A stretch of DNA of 64,000 nucleotides from Unio delphinus (taxonomy: Eukaryota; Mollusca; Bivalvia; Unionida; Unionidae). Below are positions 57,437 to 64,000 of this stretch, piece by piece. The DNA is taken from the NCBI GenBank assembly GCA_029339505.1, contig JAQISU010000096.1, forward strand, positions 6,407,001-6,471,000, read 5' to 3'. The notes under the pieces are model-generated. The model did no database searches and was not told the origin of the DNA. It worked only from the letters and a program-made list of their open reading frames with translations. The position numbers and the translations under genes are program-made. The first letter of the stretch is position 1. Every line of letters begins with the position of its first letter.

Positions 57437-58470
57437 AATTAAAAGATGACACTGATAGTCACACATAAAAGATGACAGTGACAGTCACACAAATGATTAC
57501 AGATAAAGTCACACAAATGATTACAGTTATATTCACACATAAAAGATGACAGTGACAGTCACACAAAAGATTACAGTGATAGCCACGCAAATGATTACAG
57601 ATAAAGTCACACAAATGATTACAGTTATATTCACACATAAAAGATGACAGTGACAGTCACACAAAAGATTACAGTGATAGCCACACAAATGATTACAGAT
57701 AAAGTCACACAAATGATGACAGGTATAGCCACACATAACAGATGACAGTCATAGTAACAAAAATGATTACAGTGATAGTCACACAAATGATTACAGTTAT
57801 AGTCACACAAATGATGACAGGTATAGCCACACATAACAGATGACAGTCATAGTAACAAAAATGATTACAGTGATAGTCACACAAATGATTACAGTGATAG
57901 TCACACAAATGATTACAGTTATAGTCACACATAACAGATGACAGTCATAGTAACAAAGATGATTACAGTGATAGTCACACAAATGATTACAGTGATAGTC
58001 ACACAAATGATTAGTGATAGTCACACAAATGATTACAGTTATAGTCACACAAATGATGACAGGTATAGCCACACATAACAGATGACAGTCATAGTAACAA
58101 AAATGATTACAGTGATAGTCACACAAATGATTACAGTGATAGTCACACAAATGATTACAGTTATAGTCACACATAACAGATGACAGTCATAGTAACAAAG
58201 ATGATTACAGTGATAGTCACACAAATGATTACAGTGATAGTCACACAAATGATTAGTGATAGTCACACAAATGATTACAGTTATAGTCACACAAATGATT
58301 ACAGTTATAGTCACACATTACAAATGACAGTCATAGTTACACACAAAAGATGACATTGATAGTCAAAAAAAAGATTACAGTGAGAGTCACACAAAAGATG
58401 ACATTGATAGTCATGTTAAAGATTATAGTGATAGTCACATAAATCATTACAGTGATAGTCACACAAAAGA
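57437..58470 (+). repeat. 24-bp minisatellite with 242-bp higher-order unit
   Basis: The unit GATTACAGTGATAGTCACAC plus AAAT varies between GATTACAG and GATGACAG forms. A ten-monomer block of 242 bp is present twice without a visible difference: 57813-58054 and 58055-58296, including the same shortened GATTAGTGATAG monomer. Minus-strand open frames (MCDYNCNHLCDYHCNH-like) come from the 24-bp period and are not genes. Confidence 0.96.
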
Positions 58471-59347
58471 TTAGAAAAGGTACAATAAAGATGCATAGAT
58501 ATATATACAATCACAATCAAGTGAAACAGCTTAGAGCTGGACACACACATTAACCAGATGTCAAGCACTGAAAGATGGAAGATAATGAAATAAAATATGT
58601 ATCAGAAAACATCATAGAATGAAAATAGGTATCACACAGAGACCCTCAAATACCTGTATATACTGGATGTTTCAAGTATATGAAATATTTTTGACAGGCA
58701 TTGTATGCACTTTTCTTTGATTTGATTACCCATTATGTTGCCAACTAAGCACCTTAATGAAGTAATATTCATTGTTCACAGGTCATGTTTACAGATTGTT
58801 TCTTTGTCAGAACATCAATAAAATGTTTGTGTCCAAAATTGAATTCCATGGTAATTGTTGGACATTGAATAGACAAGTTGCAGACTATGTATGTATGGTC
58901 ATTAGATTTTCTCAGTTGTTAAAACAATTTATAGCCTCAAACACAAGACTAAGGAGATGTGAAAGCTTTTCTTCTGGACTTGTCATCAGCTCTATAAATG
59001 AACAATTGCTACATGGTCCGTAATACAGGCATTACATCAGTCAGGACATGGTTCAAGTCCCAGAGTGGCAGAATATGATAAAGCAAAATATGTGACATTT
59101 GGGCTTGAATTTGTAAAAAATAGATATCAGCAAGAACTGACTTTTGTTATCATTGTTCAAAAATTATTTGCAGACTTGATAAAATAAAACTTCACTATTT
59201 GACATTATTATTGTTGGAAAAAAGAGATAGCAAGAGTCATTAGAATTTGAGGATCTCTGGTATCAGATCTTCATTATTAGCTGAAAGTGATCTTGGAAGT
59301 AGATTGTAATGTTTTATAAAAATATTAATTTCTTCAATAATTTTGTG
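58471..59347. other. Unassigned intronic DNA
   Basis: A GGTTCAAGTCCC B-box-like string lies at about 59050, but no A box stands at the right distance. An 83-codon open stretch at 58772 has no recognisable domain. Confidence 0.5.
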
Positions 59348-59480
59348 TACTATATAAACTTGTGAGTCAGGTTTATGTTCAAAATGCACAGATCTAGATA
59401 TGCCATTGAATAATGCACTGGCAGATCTGGGTTTATGCAGACTGTAAGGAATAATCACAAGAACAAAACATCATTGGTCT
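59348..59480. mobile_element. Foldback element FB-9, partial
   Basis: The left arm (CTATATAAACTTGTGAGTCA) and first hairpin (GATCTAGATATGCCATTGAA / GGCAGATCTGGG) are present. It decays after ATAATCACAAGAACAAAACA; the third hairpin is absent. Confidence 0.65.
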
Positions 59481-59489
59481 GAGTCGGAT

Positions 59490-59860
59490 CCATGCTTATT
59501 AGAGATCCAATTTTGCATCTGTTGGCTGAGTTTATAAACACTCAAACAGTTTTATTTTTTATCAAATTTGGATCCAATTTATTAATGTTTAGTTGGTAAT
59601 CATGTGTCTGATTGACTGAGCTTGCTACCACTTTGGAGACCCAATTTTGTTCAGACTTATTGAAAAAGCTAATTTCATTTGGATATTAGACAATTTCTCT
59701 AATTAGTGAGCTTTTAAAATATTATTGAGATGGTTTTGTATATGAGCCTGTTATCTCTTTAGATCTTGAGACTATTTCTCATCCACTTCTCATCACTTAG
59801 CAAATTTATTTACATCGGGATCTTAGATGGGTTTGATTGACCCTGCAGTATTTTGCAGGG
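59490..59860. repeat. Degenerate tandem block G, copy 1
   Basis: Two to three diverged units with CTGTTGGCTGAG, ATTGACTGAGCTTGCTACCA and CTTTGGAGACCCAATTTTG phrases, shared with 60930-61700. Confidence 0.55.
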
Positions 59861-59937
59861 ATGATGAATTTATCATATATGTTCCCATATTATGAATATT
59901 TTCTTTGTTTGACACATCTTGAAGGATTTTATGTTAC

Positions 59938-60152
59938 CACAAATACTCACATATAAGTTGAGTCCAGTGGCAAACTGCACAGACATATATCTATCATTGC
60001 AATATGTGCTGGCAGAGGCTGATCTGGGTCTATGCAGTTTGTAAGGATTAATCAGCAAACTAGAAACAACACAGACCCTGATATGTTGGTACATTATGCA
60101 ATGGTAGATCAGGTTTTATTTTTAATTGTAGTTGTAAATGTGTATAAATGGT
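59938..60152. mobile_element. Foldback element FB-10
   Basis: Left arm AATACTCACATATAAGTTGA and right arm region GTAGTTGTAAATGTGTATAA. Hairpins include ATCATTGCAATATGTGCTGG, GCTGATCTGGG, and GACCCTGATATGTTGGTACA / GGTAGATCAGG. It lies about 420 bp upstream of exon j. Confidence 0.8.
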
Positions 60153-60572
60153 ATATATGATTGATTATGTGTAGAAAATCTGTCAGATTTTATTTTCACA
60201 CTCCATCACAAGTTTGTTTTCCACTGAATAACTTTTGTAGAACCTTGTGAATTTTAAGCAAATTTAGTATCAGGCTTAATATCAGAAAAACATAAGTTAA
60301 TTTGACTTTTCTTTAAAAGTATGATATAGTTATTGTCCATTATTTTACTTCACTATTTTAACTCAGATATTTGCTTTTATATAAGTGAGATTTTTAGTTG
60401 CACAATATTGGCATGTAATCCATGTCATTGAGGTAGAGGATGAATATTTTGATATTCTTGGATGGGTGGGGGGAAAAGGACATAAATGGAGAATCAGATT
60501 CACCAAAGATAATACAAATACTTCCATGTTATTTCAATCAAATTTGACAGAAGCCTCTTTCCTCACTTGCAG

Positions 60573-60721
60573 AACGTGTGGAGCTGATGGATGGGGAGAT
60601 AACTCTAAACGGATTTGTCAAGCTGAATGAAATGGAGGCAGAGGATTCAGAAGGGGACACAGATGACCTCTGGATGACTCTGTCCAGCATGGGATTTAAC
60701 AAGGCTCTGATCGTTGATGAG
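60573..60721 (+). CDS. EFCAB7: EFCAB7-like exon j (149 nt)
   Basis: CCTCTTTCCTCACTTGCAG precedes and GTATTG follows. It encodes ERVELMDGEITLNGFVKLN, EMEAEDSEGDTDDLWMTLS, SMGFNKALIVDE. The first part aligns with a degenerate, non-binding EF-hand-like helix pair. NExEAxDxEGDxxDLWxTLxSMGxNKAL is a hallmark of the family. It leaves in phase 0. Confidence 0.95.
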
Positions 60722-60929
60722 GTATTGATTTCTTCAGCGGTGCTTAGGATAGAAATCAGTATCAAAATACTATTGTCCTCATGGCTCTTTCATTCATAAT
60801 ATACCTAGCAATCTTATGTCCTTCCTTCATTGTTCAGCATGTGTAATTCATGCAGCTGTCAGCGTTTTCTTGCTACCACTCTGAAGTCTATGTGTCTGAT
60901 GATTTAGAATGGGGTTTTATTTTGTATAA

Positions 60930-61710
60930 CTCCTGGACAATGAGCAAGATGCATGCATACTATTGATCTTGCATCTGATTGGCTGACCTTGTTACACTTC
61001 TAGAAATCATTTTTCAAATCTAGTTTATATCAAATTTAAAATAAGGTTTTTATCATCAGCATCTTGAATCGGTTCAATAATGAATATGATCCTTTTGTAT
61101 TAATGAAGTAATCTTGAAACTGATTGGTATATTATATTTATGTCATCTAGATCTTATACAAGATCAATAATGAGTGAGATGCACACATATTATTGAATTG
61201 ATTTTGCATTTGATTGGACAAGCTTATTCAGGAAGCAATATGTCTTATCCAATTTTCATGAAACTTGAAATTGTCTTATATCATCCAGATCTTTTTGGAT
61301 GGGTTCAATAATGAGCAAGATTCACAAGATTAATAATCTAGTCTAGACTAGCAGCTGTTTGGCTGGGCTTGTCACCACATGGGAAGCTATCTTTCTGATC
61401 TGATTTTTATCTAACTTGGAACATGTACCTCTTTTATTCAGAGTTTGGTTTGCTTAAATTATGAGCAAACACATGCATATTTATGAGGTGATCTTGCATG
61501 TGATTGGCTGCCCTTGTTAAAACTTTGGAAGGCATAACTTGGATCCAGTTTTGATCAAACTTGGTATATAGGTATACATCATCAAACTCTTTGGCTGTTT
61601 CAAATATTAGTGGGAACAGTGTATGCTTAATTGGTAATCTTGCATCTGTTTGGCTGAACTTGGTACAACTCTTGAAATTACCAAGATCACATATGACTTT
61701 TAGCATTGGT
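60930..61710. repeat. Degenerate tandem block G, copy 2
   Basis: Five or six units of about 130-150 bp carry GATCTTGCATCTGATTGGCT, GACCTTGTTACA, CAATTTTGATCAAACTTGG and TTCAATAATGAGCAAGAT phrases. It is non-coding. Confidence 0.65.
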
Positions 61711-63397
61711 CATTATTATCATTTGCTAGGGCTGTCATCTCTTGTTTGCTGCACAGCTAAAATTCAGGCTTGTCAGGAAGACCTGGCCTGACTAGTCAGG
61801 CCTGATAGATCTGCATGGCTCGCTCAGACTTTTGAGGATTTTTACTTGATTGATTTGTTGTAGTACCACTAATCTCCATGTCTGAAATCTGAGTGGAGGA
61901 AAGCTGCATTTGATCTCCAGTTATTTTGACAAGTATCACCACTTAATGCTATGGAATACTGCTTTGGGATTCTACAGACCTGAAATATACTTTGTTGCCA
62001 TGGTTACTATCACTAGTTTTGGAATAAATGTATAGATTAATGAATTTATTGTGTAAAGATTGAAATTCAGTCTCTCCCATTCTTTATGATTGGTGGAAAT
62101 GTAAAGGGTCACAGTAACTATGCAAGACTGTAGATTATTTGATGACTATGTAATTTTAAAGATGGTACCATGATTCTTATGGTAGTTTTTTTGTCAATAT
62201 CTTAAACTTAGTTTGACATTCCATTGATATTTATATTTTACATTAACAACAGTTAAAGATTTTGTGTTATACTTCATCAGAGTAACGAATTTCCTTGAGC
62301 AATTCTGGCTTGTTTAGTGAGAGTTGCAGGGGTCATTTCTTCATAATCTTTTGAAAACACTAAAAAGCTGTTGCCTTCAAGTGAATTGTCATGGATTAGG
62401 TGCAAAAGGTTAATAGATTCTTCCACATTCAAGTGACAGAGTTTAAAACTAAAACTTCTCTCAGAATTATCAATTAACAGTAGTATTCAGCTGACCGGGT
62501 AGATTTAGTTAAGTTCCAGATAAGTGTATTTTGAATATATATGTTTTGGAATGACTGGTCAGAGATTGATTCTAAGAAAAAGAAATTTAGAGTCAGTCAT
62601 ATTGAATTTTTTAGCAGATCATATCTAGAGTTTACACAGCTTTGGATTATTTCAGATTATTGGTGTTAAAATCATAGAGAGTGTTAAAGATATCCTCCTT
62701 TAAAATCCTCTTTGAAATGTTTTTGGAAATAGATGAAAATGGATAATCTTCATGTGCACTGAAGCAAAAGGAATTCCAAAGTACCATGCTAAATGCTGCT
62801 ACAGAAACTGGTTTTTAAGATAAAAAATTCACATGACAAAATATCGCTTTAATTTTTTTTAAAATGGTAGATTTTTCAGGATTTGAAAAAATACTTCACT
62901 TGACACTTGTCACTTTCAATATTGTGTCCCAGGTAACTGCATCCTGGGATGTATCCCAGGGCAAAATGTTGCCTCTGACTCATTTTCTCCTATGGCATGC
63001 AGGAGGCATATTGAGCTTATTCTGCATCCAATACCTGCCTGGGGAGGAGGAGAGGAAAGTGGGGATACATTTATGGGAACAAATGGTTTAATCATTTTGG
63101 ACTTCTTATATTAAAACAATGCTAAGATGATTAATATAAACAAGTATTCTTGACACATTAAATTTGTTGAGCATGTTTTTTTGCTTATATTGATGACATT
63201 ATTAGATTTTCATGCTAATATGGAAGATTTTCTTGATTTTTTTAGACTCAGATTTGTTGGTCAGCTTTTTATACAAATACAAATCTAGCTTTACTTTTAA
63301 AAATACAACTACAGACTTTTTAGAAACATTTATGTCATATTTGCAGTTTTTATATTTGGCATCATCAGATATAATAATTCGCTTTACCATTGTTTAG
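61711..63397. other. Unassigned intronic DNA
   Basis: No mobile element or tandem array recognised. The right end has GCTTTACCATTGTTTAG, the acceptor of exon k. Confidence 0.5.
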
Positions 63398-63520
63398 CTG
63401 TGCACCTACCAAATTGACGTGTACACAGAGAACTGTGATGATGCTGAATTTAAAGTTACTGGTATAGAGAGTCTGTCAGAAAAGTTGGAGGCAGAGATCT
63501 GTCAGTCTGTCATTGACAAG
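63398..63520 (+). CDS. EFCAB7: EFCAB7-like exon k (123 nt), last in window
   Basis: It encodes LCTYQIDVYTENCDDAEFK, VTGIESLSEKLEAEICQSV, IDK and ends at GTACTG. It enters and leaves in phase 0. It starts the C-terminal beta-rich region of EFCAB7 (the vertebrate protein has VIDIYAEKC and AICKSV at this place). The remaining C-terminal exons must lie to the right of the window. Confidence 0.92.
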
Positions 63521-64000
63521 GTACTGTAAATTTTGCACTCCTTGAAATTTGTATGAATTTACTCATTGACTAACTCCTATAAAACATTGTTACTAATTCA
63601 TGTCTTTTTATTCCATTATAGTCTTCACCTCAAAAAATATTTTCTTACATTTGATGTTTAAGTATTGCTTTGCTAGACTCTTGACTATTCCTTGATAAAC
63701 AGTAGCGAAAGTAGTATTACATACAGCACATGGTGAGTTTAGACATTGGCCATTGAACAAAGAAAAGTATGAGCTTGAACCATACATATATCTTATACTG
63801 TAAGATCCTGTAATTATAGATAATATAGTTATTTTCAAACATCCTTGAGCTATGTGTATGAGAAAATAAATCCTAAACATGTATAATGAAGTTTCCTGTT
63901 AACATTTTACTACTGTAACAGTGTTGGAAGCCATTAAAAATGTTAGGAAATTATTCAAAAAATATTAAAACTTATATTGATTCATAGATAAATAATTATA
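63521..64000. other. Start of the next intron
   Basis: AT-rich, with no exon, polyadenylation context or repeat I can identify. Confidence 0.5.

Larger units (their letters stand above)
13970..63520 (+). other. EFCAB7: EFCAB7-like gene, internal part (11 exons)
   Basis: EFCAB7 is an EF-hand protein of the ciliary base that, with IQCE, anchors the EVC-EVC2 complex and supports Hedgehog signalling; that role comes from vertebrate work. Seen here: 11 exons whose AG acceptors, GT donors and codon phases fit end to end with no stop over about 1265 nt (about 421 residues). The match to vertebrate EFCAB7, recalled from memory, is strongest from the KGAFFFEEDE exon onward: LPAGKYQLIPFTTGCR, an EF-hand loop DLDGNGYLSRDE, NVRTSGEE, DLWMTLSSMGFNKAL and EICQSVIDK. 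The N-terminal EF-hands and the last roughly 130 residues should lie outside the window. Promoter, start codon and polyadenylation site are not visible. Introns reach 16.3 kb and are packed with repeats. Confidence 0.92.

Noticed and set aside
57533..58314. Cys/His-rich minus-strand frames (MCDYNCNHLCDYHCNH-like) as zinc-binding repeat proteins
   Set aside because: Artefact of the 24-bp unit. Frames start and stop with unit variants and have no flanking coding sequence.
59040..59070. B-box-like GGTTCAAGTCCC as a tRNA or SINE
   Set aside because: No A box at a suitable distance and no SINE body follows.

Overview
The window is AT-rich, repeat-crowded eukaryotic DNA carrying part of one spliced animal gene. 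The gene resembles EFCAB7, a cilium-associated EF-hand protein of the Hedgehog pathway. The repeat landscape suggests a marine lophotrochozoan, probably a mollusc: tRNA-derived SINEs, several APE-type LINE families, short TIR elements, degenerate 110-180 bp tandem blocks like the 'pearl'-type elements of bivalves, and many minisatellites. The phylum is an inference; the metazoan origin is well supported by the gene.

Gene. Eleven plus-strand exons (13970-14032, 14809-14997, 17122-17163, 33455-33517, 41547-41644, 45817-45952, 50550-50662, 51732-51886, 56626-56759, 60573-60721, 63398-63520) join with AG/GT borders and matching phases at every junction. They give about 421 codons with no stop. 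They cover a charged linker, a beta-rich domain, an EF-hand with loop DLDGNGYLSRDE and part of the C-terminal domain. The start lies left of the window, or in the unassigned left 13.9 kb, and the end lies to the right. Introns run from 0.8 to 16 kb.

Layout. 1-3663 is copy A of a roughly 3.7 kb segment that recurs almost identically at 17519-21246 (copy B) inside the gene's third intron. The segment holds two head-to-head SINEs, a 46-bp x 5 tandem block, a foldback element, TC/AC microsatellites and a 45-bp minisatellite. Only the copy B array is split by a 2.84 kb LINE (21306-24146). 3.7-13.9 kb holds degenerate tandem blocks, an LTR-like block and a SINE with a clear target duplication. 24.8-33.4 kb holds foldback elements, a second long degenerate block, a TA-flanked MITE and a 30/35-bp minisatellite. 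32-39 kb holds three LINE relics, two of them from one family, and two SINEs. 41-50 kb holds foldbacks, a 0.5 kb TIR element, a 22-bp minisatellite and a 2.4 kb degenerate CR1/L2-type LINE. 50-64 kb holds the last exons among intronic minisatellites, one of which reiterates a splice donor.

Most striking is a family of roughly 210-bp foldback elements, 11 full or partial copies here counting the duplicated one. Each has outer inverted repeats enclosing three internal hairpins, a cloverleaf-like plan. I do not recognise it as a named family. I found no bacterial-type operon, CRISPR array, rRNA gene or free-standing tRNA gene. All positions come from reading by eye, so repeat boundaries may be off by several bases.
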